Assembly (NCBI RefSeq): GCF_030403745.1
Contig: NZ_JAQMWP010000023.1
Coordinates: 1-64,000 of the forward strand
Length of the DNA: 64,000 nucleotides
Reading direction: 5' to 3'
Origin: Streptomyces sp. S.PB5
GTDB taxonomy: Bacteria; Actinomycetota; Actinomycetes; Streptomycetales; Streptomycetaceae
Numbering within the stretch: the first letter of the stretch is position 1; every line of letters begins with the position of its first letter. The position numbers were made by a program, and so were the translations under genes. The notes beneath the pieces were generated by a model. That model had not been told where the DNA came from and did no database searches. It worked only from the letters and a program-made list of their open reading frames with translations. This document shows positions 6,814 to 16,754 of this stretch, one piece after another.

Positions 6814-9459
6814 GTGCCGAAAAATACCACAGCTGATTTTCTGCGCACCATTGTGCCTGGAGACGCACGGGAGTTCGTCTGCCCGGCATGCGGAGTGCCG
6901 ATGAGTCTGCGGAATCCCGGATCCTTCGAGCTCAACCTGACGGTCAACGCTCGCAAGGAGTTCAATGAGACCATCCGGCACTACGGTGCTTTCCTCTCCT
7001 ACTTCGAAACCGAAGCCGCGGCACGGAACATCTCCAGCTCGACCAGGAACGATGCGGTTACCTACGCACATACCGAGCGCGATGGCCTTGATCCGTCTCA
7101 GTTCACACGAGGTCTCTACAGCACCAAGGGTGCTGACGAGGTCCGTGAACACTGGTGGAACCGCTTCGACCACTACGAGTTCTACCGTCTGGTCCACGAA
7201 GACCTCCTGCCTCTTGCGGACCTGGAAGCGGTTCTTGCCGAGGCCCGCGCATCGGAAGAATCGGCGCAGGCCGATGCAACATCCGCCCGGCAGACGGGTT
7301 CTCGGGCGGTTCCCGGGGAGCGGACGAGGACGACGGCCGCACCCCAGAACACTGCGGCGGAGAAGCCCTTCGAGGCTGCCGCACGTGTTGTGCTCGGCGG
7401 CTTCGAGCCGCTGCGGATGCCAGGCCACATCATGTCGCTGGTCTTCGACCAGCCACACGTCCGGCGTTGGCTCAGCGACACCGCCGACCTCGGATCGGCA
7501 TTCGGCCCGACACGGCGGGAGGCCGGTGGCTCAGCCACGCTTGCGTCTCTGAGCGCACAGCCGGAGGTGGCGCCCACGCTCGCCGGTTACCTCGGTCTGC
7601 TGGAAGAGGTTGTGGAAGACACGAGCCTTCTCACTGTCCTATTGGGGCCTCAGTACGTCGATCGGCGTCGCAAGCTCCTCGACCGGATCCGACGGGCCCG
7701 ACTGGTTCTGGTGCTGCTTCTCGGCCATGCGTCGGATCTGGTCCCCAAAGAGTTCCCGGGTCTCGTCGAGCAGTACGTGCCTTTCACTCTGCCCCGGCGG
7801 GTCGTGGTGGCGCCGAAGCTGCTGGCCGATCTCCTTGAGTCCGCGGCAATCACCGATCTCTCCGGACTCCGGCTCTCCGACGAGTACGTGAGCCTCCTGC
7901 TGGGCGATGGGCTGAGTGCCGACCCCGCCCCACTGACCCAGGACCAGAAAGCCCGTCTCATCGCAGAATTCGTGGTCCAGCTAGGAGACGACACCCATAA
8001 GGTGTTCACGTTTGTTTGCCGGGGCCCTTCCGGAAGGTCGGCGGAACGGGCACGCGAGCAGGCCTTTGCGGCACCGCCACGCAGCTATGCTCCCGATGAG
8101 CCGGACTACTGCGGCTGGTATCCCAAGCCCGACGAGACACACCCGGTCGTGTTCATCGGCAGCCCCGGAACGAGCAAGTCCACGCTCATGCTGACCGGGC
8201 TCCTGCAGTTCTACAACAACGCCCAGGCCTTGGGAGCCACTGTCGGTTTCCAGTCGGACAAGGACTTGCGTGAGTACGACAACTACGTCGACCGCTACTG
8301 GGAGGGTGCGCTGCCCGATCCCACCCCCGCGGGTTCACGCAACAGCATTCAACTGCGGGTGGAATCAACCACTGACCCCACGCGAGGTGCGAACTTCGTC
8401 TTCACCGACGTACCTGGAGAGGTGACTTCGCGGAGCGTCAGGGGTGAGGGAGCGGATCCTATCGTTCTGGGTGTCCTCAAACACGCCGAGACCGTGGTGT
8501 TCCTCTTCGATCTGTCCATCGAGCAGGCCGTGCAACGTCAGCTCGCGAACTCCCCCGCCCAGGAGAGCTGGGCGGCGCTCCAGCGCAACGCGGACAAGGT
8601 CATGAAGGAGCGGCTGCCGAGCCAGGACAGTGGTGCCGCCCCCGGCCGGAGCGACACGGCACCGAGCGCCGCCCTGCGCAGTCGCGCACGTGTCAGCCAG
8701 CTGGACCTCCTGGAACGCATGATCTCCGATCTGCGCGAGATTCGCGGCCACGATCTGCGCACCGGAGGCCCGAACTTCATCTGCATCGTTCCCAAGACCG
8801 ACCTCTACGTCGCTTCGGTCGCTGACGACAGGGATCCGCGCGAGAGCCGCATCAAGTTCCTCACCAAGTTCTACGACTGGTTGATCGACCAGCGGATCCT
8901 GTCGCCTACCGCGAACGGACCCGATCTCGAGAGCTCCCGATCGCCGAGCGGGGCCATCGAGTGGTATCGGTCGGCCGCCGTCTACGGGTGGCTCGGCAGC
9001 AGCGGCCAGGGCGAGGTGGGCGGCCCCATGGCCAGGCAAACGATCCATCGGCAGCTCGAGCTGGTCCGCAATGTGTCCGACCAAGCGCGGGAGGCCCTGG
9101 AAACCATCGGCGAAGCCCTCGGACCCGCCGCGTCCGAAGCCGAGGGCGAAGCCCGCGGAGACGGCGCGTCCGAAGCCGATGTGCGCTCGCTTTCGGACCT
9201 GGTGCGGGCACGTCTCATCGAGCGGCTCCAGTCGGTCTTCCGCTCGGAAGACGTCTACTTCCTGCCGATTTCCGCGCAAGGGTCCGATGTCCCGGACGTC
9301 ATCCCAAGTAGCGACGAAGCCCCTCTGGAGGGACGCTCACAAGAGGCACGGTCCCAACAGCGTGGCCTTGGGTATCCCCCGAACGCAAAGTTGTCGCAAT
9401 ACGCCTTCATGCTCCCCGTCCTGCTTTCTTTGCGTGGCATGGACAATGGGGCCGTCTGA
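6814..9459 (+). CDS. Large TRAFAC-like GTPase, first gene of a predicted conflict operon
   Basis: The 881-residue protein starts at GTG 6814, preceded by GGGGGT at good spacing; an in-frame GTG at 6784 is less likely. Residues 1-30 carry one CPACG knuckle. Residues 150-190 are a disordered alanine/threonine-rich linker and the region to about 400 is helical. A GTPase domain follows: P-loop GSPGTSKST (449-457), DVPG (532-535), KTD (661-663) and a G5-like ISA (819-821), with a long charged insertion between the second and third motifs. No membrane segment is seen. GTPases of this layout are known from predicted immune operons of multicellular bacteria. The gene lies 47 bases before a CHAT gene, so it probably senses or switches. 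Its exact family is my inference. Confidence 0.75.
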   Translation: MPKNTTADFLRTIVPGDAREFVCPACGVPMSLRNPGSFELNLTVNARKEFNETIRHYGAFLSYFETEAAARNISSSTRNDAVTYAHTERDGLDPSQFTRGLYSTKGADEVREHWWNRFDHYEFYRLVHEDLLPLADLEAVLAEARASEESAQADATSARQTGSRAVPGERTRTTAAPQNTAAEKPFEAAARVVLGGFEPLRMPGHIMSLVFDQPHVRRWLSDTADLGSAFGPTRREAGGSATLASLSAQPEVAPTLAGYLGLLEEVVEDTSLLTVLLGPQYVDRRRKLLDRIRRARLVLVLLLGHASDLVPKEFPGLVEQYVPFTLPRRVVVAPKLLADLLESAAITDLSGLRLSDEYVSLLLGDGLSADPAPLTQDQKARLIAEFVVQLGDDTHKVFTFVCRGPSGRSAERAREQAFAAPPRSYAPDEPDYCGWYPKPDETHPVVFIGSPGTSKSTLMLTGLLQFYNNAQALGATVGFQSDKDLREYDNYVDRYWEGALPDPTPAGSRNSIQLRVESTTDPTRGANFVFTDVPGEVTSRSVRGEGADPIVLGVLKHAETVVFLFDLSIEQAVQRQLANSPAQESWAALQRNADKVMKERLPSQDSGAAPGRSDTAPSAALRSRARVSQLDLLERMISDLREIRGHDLRTGGPNFICIVPKTDLYVASVADDRDPRESRIKFLTKFYDWLIDQRILSPTANGPDLESSRSPSGAIEWYRSAAVYGWLGSSGQGEVGGPMARQTIHRQLELVRNVSDQAREALETIGEALGPAASEAEGEARGDGASEADVRSLSDLVRARLIERLQSVFRSEDVYFLPISAQGSDVPDVIPSSDEAPLEGRSQEARSQQRGLGYPPNAKLSQYAFMLPVLLSLRGMDNGAV

Positions 9460-9506
9460 CAGTCCGTGAGAAATTCCGGCAAAGCACTCACCACGGGGGC
9501 AACGTA

Positions 9507-12500
9507 GTGAGATCTCAAGGCAAGCAGGTATGTGTGCTGTCGGGTCCCGCCGCGAGAATCGACCTCATCGAGCCGCTGGCGCTGCCGCACGGGGGCCACA
9601 CCTACCAGCTTCTTCAGCCTCGCGGCGCTAACGCGTGGGTGGCCGACGCTTTTAGAGGTGCGCAGCTGAGCTTGCGTCCGGACGGTTCGTTCCGCTGGGG
9701 CTGCCGAACTGATCCCGTCGGCAGCGTGGGGCTCGACGGCGTTTGGACACGTCATGGCAACAGGGTGCGCCTCACGGCGCTCCAGCGTCGTACGCCTGGT
9801 GGATACGACATCACGCTGGACGGACTCCTCGATCGCGCGGAGAGCGCCGACGACATATGGAACGTCGACGCAATTCTGTCGGGTGGGGGCGGTTTCACGC
9901 GGGTCTGCGGCAGAATCCGCCAGTCCCTCGCAGCCTCCGGCCCGATTCCGCGGCCGGTCGGCGACGGTACCGATGTCCCGGCCGAGCAACCGTCGGCTCT
10001 GGTCCGAGCCGTGTCGCCGATCGACACCGTCTGGCCGGTGCTGGACGTCTGGATCACGCCCACTTCCGGATTCACGGAGGTCGCACCCCGTGCGGGAACG
10101 ATCCTGTTCGCCAAGTCCACGGAAGGGCGGACTTTCGATCTGACCCTGGCCTGCACCGGGCCCATCGGCGCGGGGTACATCCACTGGTGCGTCACCGGGC
10201 TGGAGCGGGCACGTTGCGAGCAGTCGGGCCGCATCCTGGTGCGCTCCGTGTCCGCCTTGCCGCACTGGTACGCGCAGGACGACACACCCATCCCTTTGGC
10301 CCTACGGGACGTGGAAGCAGATCTTCGCTATCGGGCCGAAGACTTCACGCTGCACGGCACTGTCACCGCGACAGGACGCGACGGAGCGCTGCGCGTGGCC
10401 GAGGTGGCCGGAGGGCTGCAGAACCCCGGTGTGGAGTCACTGCGTGCCCCGCTGGGCCGCCTGGGGTTGTCCGGCTCCTGGCGAGGTGCCCTCGGGCCGG
10501 TGACCGCAGCCACGGTTCCGGGCCCCGCCTACACCTCCGGAAGCACCGAACTCCTCGTCCGCGAAGACGGCGAGCTGGTTCTCGCCGACGACCAGGAGCC
10601 GTACGGCTTCCTACGACATTCCAGAGCGGAGGACACAGCCGTGGGCCTCGCAGGAGTTCCGGGCGACATGGAACTCGTCGTTCTTGCCCGGGAAGACGTA
10701 CCAGTCGATCTGTCCGAACTCGGAGTCGCCGACGCGGAAGCCCTCCGCCATCTGGCACAGGAGGCCCTTGCCGACGGTCTTACCGCGACCGCTCGGCCGC
10801 TGCTGGACCACGCCTCCGACCTGCTCGGTGAGGACACCGAGCAGACGCGGATGTCACAGGTGCTGCTGCTGAACTACCAGTTGAGGGCGGCATTCGAACT
10901 GCGCGACTACGACGGAATGCTGCGCCACCTACGCTCCGCGGTCCGGCTCAGACAGCGGTTGCTGCGGGAGGACACACCGTGGGGAACCATGGTGCACCTG
11001 CTTGGCCCCGACGTGGCCCGGATGCGGTCCATGCTGGAGCTGATGGCGGCGGAGTCCCTGCGTATCCGCACCATGCTGCAGCATCTGGACGATGTGGCGC
11101 AGACTCTGGTCCCCAAGCTCATCGAGCCCACCGAGCCTGCGCATACGGCAGAACTCGACTCCGCTCTGACGCTGGCACTCAGGGCGGCAGCCGACGCCGG
11201 GCACCGGCTGAGCGAGCAGGAGCTCACCGCCGACATTGGGCTACCCCCAGACCTCGCCGAGCAGCGCGCGGCGCTGGTTCACCGAGTGAGGCTCTACGGC
11301 CCCGAGAACGCCCACCTTCTGACCGCGCTGGAGAAGCAGGAGGCGGATTTCGTCTCCGCCCTGCGACAGCGCGCGGGACTCAGCCAGGAACGCCGGTTGG
11401 CCGCCTATGAGTGCTACATCGCCTCCTGCACGCTGCGGTCCACTGCTCTGTCGCTCGAGACGATCGCTGACACCGTAGAGCGACGACGCCTTTCCGAAGC
11501 TGTCGAGATGCGCACCTCCTCCAGCCGTGAAGGTGCCGCACAACTCAGCGGTTACATCGAGAACTGGCGCAGTCTGCTACGGGAGGACGGGGATCGCATC
11601 CAGTCGGTGGAGCGGGCGCAGCCCTTCTATGAGGACTTGGTGCGGCTGATGCTGGACGTGGACGCGCCGGCTGACGCGCTCCAAGGGTCCGAACTCGCCC
11701 GCGCCCGCGCTTTCGCTGACCTGCTCAACGACCAGTCGGCTTCTGCTGAACGTTCTGCCGCACAATCTGGCCTGACCACTGACGAGCTGATCGCAGCCTG
11801 CACCGCGACGAGGCGTACCGTCGTCGAATACTTCGTCCACGGAGAAGGAGTGGTCGCCTGGGTCATCCCACCGACTGGTCAGGTGACGGCCCTTGAAGTC
11901 GGCGTCCGGCGCGAGAAGATCGCCGAGGCCGTGTCCGAATTCCACACGCTCGCCGCCCTCGGACGTCCCGGCCGATCCGAAAGAAGCAGAATGGCGGACG
12001 TCCTCGCCTGGCTCGGCGAAATTTTGTGGAACTGCCTCCCGGATGAGGCCTTGCCCCCGGACCCTGACGAACCAGTCGTCGTGATCCCGCACGGTCCCCT
12101 GTTCAGGGTACCTTTCGCGGCGTTGAGGGACCGGAGCCGCCGCCATCTTGCCGAGCGTCACTCTCTCGTGCTTTCCCCTGCCATCGCGATGATTCCCCAG
12201 CTTGCTCGTCGCCGCGCCGCCCGCGCCCGGACCGTTGCCGATGGCCGACTCCTGGCTCTGGTCAATCCTTCCCCGATGCCTCTGGCATCCCTGCCGGCCT
12301 TGGAGTGGACCCAGCTGCGATTCGGCGCGGTCACCACGTTCTACAAGGGCGCCGACCGTGTCGTATGCGTCGGTCGCGGCGCCTCTCTCGCGGCACTGCG
12401 AGCCCACGCGCCAGAGGCGGACGTACTCATCCTGGCCACTCACGCGAAGGCCCTGGACACACCTGGCACGAACCCGATGGATTCGTACATCGCCCTCGCG

Positions 12501-12875
12501 CCGTCACCTGGCCACGACGGCATGCTCCGTGCTCGTGAGGTGTTCGACCTGGACATCGGCGCCGACTTCGTGATCCTCAGCGCCTGTGAGACCGGCGCCG
12601 GGTTGGTGACCGGTGATGGTGTCATCGGTCTGAGCAGGGCGTTCCTCGCCCGTGGGCCGACCACACTGCTGATGACGCTCTATGAGGTGAGGGAACAGCT
12701 CGCGTTGGACCTCGTCCACCGCTTTCACCACCATTGGAGAGGGGTTGGACTGGGCGCCGCCGCTGCCCTCAGACACGCTCAGCTGGAGCTCCTGGAGACT
12801 TTCCCCGACCAACCCCATCTGTGGGCGCCATTCGTTCTGTTCGGCCTTGACATACCAACGGAGGGTCTCGGATGA
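9507..12875 (+). CDS. CHAT-domain cysteine protease with tandem beta domains and a helical middle
   Basis: The 1122-residue protein has three parts. Residues 1-380 are beta-rich and appear internally repeated, with alternating strands like LSLRPDGSFRWGC and VWTRHGNRVRLTALQRR that recall a lipocalin-like barrel. Residues 390-760 are helical and TPR-like. Residues 770-1115 are a CHAT (caspase-like) protease with the catalytic pair His979 in LILATHAKA and Cys1027 in ILSACETGAG. CHAT proteases act as cell-death or effector-processing enzymes in bacterial immunity. The GTG start follows GGGGG. It overlaps the next gene by four bases (ATGA), so the two are translationally coupled. Confidence 0.88.
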   Translation: MRSQGKQVCVLSGPAARIDLIEPLALPHGGHTYQLLQPRGANAWVADAFRGAQLSLRPDGSFRWGCRTDPVGSVGLDGVWTRHGNRVRLTALQRRTPGGYDITLDGLLDRAESADDIWNVDAILSGGGGFTRVCGRIRQSLAASGPIPRPVGDGTDVPAEQPSALVRAVSPIDTVWPVLDVWITPTSGFTEVAPRAGTILFAKSTEGRTFDLTLACTGPIGAGYIHWCVTGLERARCEQSGRILVRSVSALPHWYAQDDTPIPLALRDVEADLRYRAEDFTLHGTVTATGRDGALRVAEVAGGLQNPGVESLRAPLGRLGLSGSWRGALGPVTAATVPGPAYTSGSTELLVREDGELVLADDQEPYGFLRHSRAEDTAVGLAGVPGDMELVVLAREDVPVDLSELGVADAEALRHLAQEALADGLTATARPLLDHASDLLGEDTEQTRMSQVLLLNYQLRAAFELRDYDGMLRHLRSAVRLRQRLLREDTPWGTMVHLLGPDVARMRSMLELMAAESLRIRTMLQHLDDVAQTLVPKLIEPTEPAHTAELDSALTLALRAAADAGHRLSEQELTADIGLPPDLAEQRAALVHRVRLYGPENAHLLTALEKQEADFVSALRQRAGLSQERRLAAYECYIASCTLRSTALSLETIADTVERRRLSEAVEMRTSSSREGAAQLSGYIENWRSLLREDGDRIQSVERAQPFYEDLVRLMLDVDAPADALQGSELARARAFADLLNDQSASAERSAAQSGLTTDELIAACTATRRTVVEYFVHGEGVVAWVIPPTGQVTALEVGVRREKIAEAVSEFHTLAALGRPGRSERSRMADVLAWLGEILWNCLPDEALPPDPDEPVVVIPHGPLFRVPFAALRDRSRRHLAERHSLVLSPAIAMIPQLARRRAARARTVADGRLLALVNPSPMPLASLPALEWTQLRFGAVTTFYKGADRVVCVGRGASLAALRAHAPEADVLILATHAKALDTPGTNPMDSYIALAPSPGHDGMLRAREVFDLDIGADFVILSACETGAGLVTGDGVIGLSRAFLARGPTTLLMTLYEVREQLALDLVHRFHHHWRGVGLGAAAALRHAQLELLETFPDQPHLWAPFVLFGLDIPTEGLG

Positions 12876-13618
12876 AGGACGATGTGATCGCGGTGGACGA
12901 CTGTCCTCTCGCTCCTGACCAAGTCCTCGCCGGAATAGACCTGTTCAGCAGCGATCAGGCACTGTCGCCAGGCACAGGTGGCCACGGTGTGCGGGAAGGC
13001 GGAGTGACGTTCGGCGTGCCCACTGTCTACACCATCCGGCCTCAGGACTTCCCCGGCATGGAGCGCCGACCCGACGTGGACCAATGGAACTACGTACTGG
13101 TGCACTTCAGATTCGACCTCGAGGCGCTGCCCCGGGGTCGGCGTTACGTCAGCGCCCAGTTCAAAGTCGCCTTCGATCACCCCCAGAGCGTCGCTCTCGC
13201 TCTCTATCCGGAGCTGATCACCACGGCCGTCGACGTGGAGAGATCACGGACGTTCACCCTCGGCCCTACCCTCGCCTTCGCGGGACTGGGCGAGCTCTCT
13301 CTGGGCGAGGCGTCTTTCGGGCGACGTTTCCGTTTCACTCAACTGCATCCGGTCATCACCTCCTTCGGCGGCGGCAAGCGCGCATTCTCCTGGACCTTTG
13401 CAGCCCAGCAGAACGCCGAACTCGTCGCCTGCGCCCGTGCCACCTTTGCCGTGGTACAACTCCCCAAGGATGTGGGTGAGTTCCGCACCACGTTCGCCTC
13501 CGAGGTGGAAGTCTCGCGCCGGGTACTGGGCGTCTTCGAACCCGTCGCGGCGAGCGGCAGCACCGAGCCGTTCCTTTTCCGGCCTGCCGCCGGAAGTTTC
13601 ACTCCCGCCCGGCAATGA
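12872..13618 (+). CDS. Unknown beta-rich protein coupled to the CHAT protease
   Basis: The 248-residue product is not recognised. It has no signal peptide or membrane helix. It looks largely beta-stranded, with regularly spaced hydrophobic strands such as YVLVHFRFDLEAL, SAQFKVAFDHPQ and RRFRFTQLHPVITSF, and one short low-complexity stretch (FAGLGELSLGEASFG). The ATG overlaps the CHAT stop codon, so it is almost certainly made with the protease in a fixed ratio. It may be the protease substrate, its inhibitor or a toxin; nothing in the sequence decides between these. Confidence 0.7.
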   Translation: MKDDVIAVDDCPLAPDQVLAGIDLFSSDQALSPGTGGHGVREGGVTFGVPTVYTIRPQDFPGMERRPDVDQWNYVLVHFRFDLEALPRGRRYVSAQFKVAFDHPQSVALALYPELITTAVDVERSRTFTLGPTLAFAGLGELSLGEASFGRRFRFTQLHPVITSFGGGKRAFSWTFAAQQNAELVACARATFAVVQLPKDVGEFRTTFASEVEVSRRVLGVFEPVAASGSTEPFLFRPAAGSFTPARQ

Positions 13619-13639
13619 GACTGGCCACAGCCAGGGGGA

Positions 13640-14200
13640 GGACGCCGTGCCTCCCATTGAGAACGTGTTCAGGCCCAGCTCGCGGAATTGTTCCCGGACC
13701 CGCTCCACCAGGTCTGGCTCCGGGGTAGGTGTGTTTCTCAGGCGGAAGGGCAGCCCGAAGGCGTCGTACTTCGCGGCGCCGAGTTTGTGGAAGGGCAGGA
13801 TGTCGACGCGGTCGACGTTGGCGAAGCCGGAGAGGAAGCCGGCGAGTCCGTATACGGCGTCCGGCGAGTCGGTCCAGCCGGGCACCACTATGTACCGGAT
13901 CCACATCCGGTTGCTGAGCCGGTGCAGGCGGATGGCGAAGTTGCGAGTGGGAGCATGTTCGCCGCCGGTCAGCTCCCGATATGTGCGGACGTCGAAGGAC
14001 TTGATATCCAGCCGTACCAGGTCGGTGTCGGCGAGGGGGTTCGTCGGTGGCGTGAGCGCCCAGGGAGCCGGAGGTGTCCAGAGCGGTGTGCAGACCGACC
14101 TCCTTGTAGCGGCGCAGTACGGCGGCTGTGAAGGCGGGCTGGAGCAGCGCCTCGCCGCCGGGTGATGGTGACCCCTCCCCCGACCGTGGTGAGAACCTGA
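13640..14200 (-). pseudogene. Pyruvate formate-lyase activating enzyme-like radical SAM protein, C-terminal relic
   Basis: The minus strand encodes GGEALLQPAFTAAVLRRYKE, LHTALDTSGSLG, LVRLDIKSFDVRTYRELTGG, WIRYIVVPGWTDSPD and DILPFHKLGAAKYDAFGLPF in two frames. These are hallmarks of the glycyl-radical-enzyme activases (PflA type). The first half, with the CxxxCxxC cluster motif, is missing, and a frameshift lies near 14040. The fragment sits tail-to-tail against the CHAT operon and is probably left from an older rearrangement. Confidence 0.75.
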
Positions 14201-14338
14201 TTTGGAAGGCCTCTGCACGTAAGCCCTGGCCAGTGGTTGCTATGGATCTGGCTGCGGGTTGACGCTCGTGGAGTGGGGCCGGGACATGTCGCCGGCGATG
14301 GGGAGAGCCGACGTCCCGGGCCACAGGGGGTGAGTCTG

Positions 14339-15324
14339 ATGCCCGTGAGTGCGAAGGTCGGGAGTGTCTCTCGCGCGAGGTACGACGAGCTCGTGAGTGA
14401 GGACCGGCAGCTCGTACTGGACGAGTCGAAGATCCAGTTCAAAATCGGGGACGACGCCTTGCAGATCTGCCCGTTACGCGACTGGGGCGGTTCGCAGCCC
14501 GCGGCGAACGAGGACCTGTTCGGGGTGCGGGAGACGCTGGAGATGTTCGCTGACGACATCGGCGTCTCTTACAACCAGGTGCGGACCTACCGGTACACGG
14601 CTGGCCGGTGGCCGCGTGAACACCGGGCGGAGGGCGTCCCGTTCGAGATCCATCGCATCCTGGAGAAGCTGGAGGAACGCTTCGAGCGGATCGCCAGCCC
14701 GCCGAAGCACCCCGCAATGGGAGGCTCCAGTGGACGGGGGATGCCGCGAAGCGGCAGGTGGGCTGTCAGGTGGACACGCCGGTGTCGGTGCAGGAGAAGG
14801 TGGAGGCGATCCACGACCTGGCGGCGGACGAGCAGGTGGCCGCGCGGGTGGCGACCGACTTCCTGCGCCGTCCCGGGGTCGCCTTCCGCGCGGCCGGCGA
14901 CAGGACGGCCCGGCACCTGTTCAACAAGGCGCAGTCCGACCGGTGGCGGCAGGCCGAGGAGGCCGCCGCGGAACCGCTCGCCCCGCAGGAGGAGAGCCCG
15001 GTGGCCCCGGCGATCAGGGCGATCGACCGGACGCTGGAGTTCTTGGACCTGGTGGGTGCCTGCCACAAGTTCGTGGCCTCCACCAACCGGCTGGTGCCGC
15101 TGATGCGGGACCGGACGCTGGCCTCGGACGCCCAGGAGATCATCGGGCAGAACCTCGCCCGGGTGCGTGCCGCGTGTGACTGGGTGGAACACGCGGTGTC
15201 GACGGGTGAGACCGACATGGACGAGGAGCTGGCGAAGCTGCTGCGGGGCGAGTGGCGGTGCCCCGCTCACACCGCAAGGGCGATGCGGCCCGGGAGCACA
15301 CCCGGTGCATCTGCCGCATTCTGA
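14339..15324 (+). pseudogene. DUF6192-like protein gene with one frameshift
   Basis: The frame starts at ATG 14339 after AGGGGG and gives a small DNA-binding-like N-terminal part (LFGVRETLEMFADDIGVSYN, with RTYRYTAGRW). Near 14705-14715 the coding potential moves to another frame and continues WTGDAAKRQVGCQVDTPVSV through LDLVGACHKFVASTNR to MDEELAKLLRGE. Together the parts make a protein of about 327 residues of a type common in Streptomyces mobile regions, often beside a RacP-like gene as here. A single-base indel, real or a sequencing error, is the only defect. Function is unknown. Confidence 0.65.
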
Positions 15325-15668
15325 TGGAGGCCCGCCCTGCCGGGCTGCACTTCCCGCAGCTGCGGATCGCGTGTGAACTCACCCCTGCCCAGACCCGTTC
15401 CGGGCTGGCGTTGCTGCGGGACATCATCGACGAGATGGGCTGGCCGCCCTTGGTGCACAGTCGGGCGGACGGCTACATGTTCACCGCCGACCCCGATGAG
15501 CTGGAGCAGTACGAGGTCGCGAAGATCCACGAGAAGCTGACCGAGGTGCGGCGGCTGATCATCGCGACGGTCGGCCCGCACGCCCGGCTGGCCCCGGACG
15601 ACAAGCGGGTCCGGCACATGATCACCCAGCTGAACTCGGACGAGTCGACGCTCGACCTGATCGCGTGA
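15252..15668 (+). CDS. RacP-like small protein
   Basis: The 138-residue frame starts at GTG 15252 and overlaps the end of the DUF6192-like gene. It holds a winged-helix-like section (FPQLRIACELTPAQTRSGLA) and a helical C-terminus (HEKLTEVRRLIIATVGPHAR). It resembles the proteins annotated RacP in Streptomyces and Micromonospora, which accompany the DUF6192-like partner. A DNA-binding role is plausible but unproven. An IS5-type element begins just after the stop codon. Confidence 0.6.
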   Translation: MAVPRSHRKGDAAREHTRCICRILMEARPAGLHFPQLRIACELTPAQTRSGLALLRDIIDEMGWPPLVHSRADGYMFTADPDELEQYEVAKIHEKLTEVRRLIIATVGPHARLAPDDKRVRHMITQLNSDESTLDLIA

Positions 15669-15681
15669 GGAGGCGGTAGCG

Positions 15682-16535
15682 ATGCGGCAGCGACGTTACC
15701 CTTCGGATATCACCGACGCCGAATGGGCGGTGCTCGAGCCTCTGCTGCCGCCCGCATGGACGACGCGGCGCGGCGGCCGACCCGAGAAGCACCCGCGCCG
15801 GGAGATCGTGGACGGCATTCGGTATGTCTGCTCCGAGGGCTGCCGCTGGCGTGCTCTGCCCGCGGATTTCCCTCCGCACCAGACGGTCTACGGTTTCTTC
15901 CGCCGCTGGACCAGGTCCGGGGTCTGGAGCACGGTCCGTGACCGTCTCCGGCGCGAAGTCCGCTGCAAGATGGGCATCTCCCCGCACGCGGTGGCCACCG
16001 TGCTCGACGCTCAGTCGGTCAAGGCGTCCGAGACGGTCGGCAAGGACAGTCGCGGGTGGGACGGCGGAAAACTCGTAAATGGAAGGAAAAGACACCTCCT
16101 GACAGAGACGCACGGCCTCCCGCTGGACGTCATGGTGACCTCGGCCGGTCTGCACGACAGCAAGCCGGCCAAGGACCTGCTCATCCGCGCCCGCCGCCGG
16201 CATCCCGAACTCGCCATCGTCTGGGCCGACTCCGCCTACCGCGGCCCGTTCGCAGAGTGGGCCAAGTCCGAGCTGAAACTCACGATCAAAACCGTGAACA
16301 GGCCCAAGACGCCAGCGGCTTCGTTGTTCTGCCTCGTCGCTGGGTGGTGGAACGATCTTGGGCGTGGGTGATGCACGCCCGGCGCCCGGTCCGCGACCAC
16401 GAACGGCTGCCCGAAAGCTCCGAAGCAATGATCAACCTCGCGGCGATCCGGCTGATGACCCGCCGCCTCACCCGCCAGACCATCTACCCTGCCGCCGCCC
16501 GTCCACGCCCGGGCAGCGCCCAGAAAGCAGCTTGA
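15682..16535 (+). pseudogene. IS5-family transposase, C-terminal frameshift
   Basis: The first frame starts MRQRRYPSDITDAEWAVLEP and covers a DUF4096-type N-terminus (GCRWRALPADFPPHQTVYGF) and the DDE core (VLDAQSVKASETVG, LHDSKPAKDLLIR, VWADSAYRGPFAEW). A missing base near 16308 shifts the frame. The true end (ASGFVVLPRRWVVERSWAWV, SSEAMINLAAIRLMTRRL) is read in the next frame to 16535. Some IS5 subgroups use programmed frameshifting, but not at this late point, so a null copy is more likely. Confidence 0.85.
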
Positions 16536-16754
16536 ACGGCCCGCTCCTACTCGTCATCCCAGGCGTCATCACCCTGCGGATCGTTCACTTCAGCCGGGGC
16601 AACAGCACGGTCAGCGGCCCCTGATTCTTGTCCAGGACCTCGTTGCTTCCCGGGTGTGGCCGCCCCTTTCTACGAGATCGCCTCACCCCGGGCACGCGGG
16701 TTCCGCCATGATGAGCGCACCGCAGGCAGAGAAAGATCAGGAGGGAGGCTGACT

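Noticed and set aside
12872..13618. A gasdermin partner for the CHAT protease.
   Set aside because: Bacterial gasdermins have an N-terminal lipidated cysteine and a hydrophobic pore region. Neither is visible here, so I left the protein as unknown.
13640..14200. An active glycyl-radical activating enzyme.
   Set aside because: The iron-sulfur CxxxCxxC half is missing, the frame is broken, and no glycyl radical enzyme gene is in the window.
15682..16535. Programmed frameshifting in the IS5-type transposase.
   Set aside because: The shift is close to the C-terminus, at no slippery heptamer. Known programmed sites in IS5 subgroups are more central.
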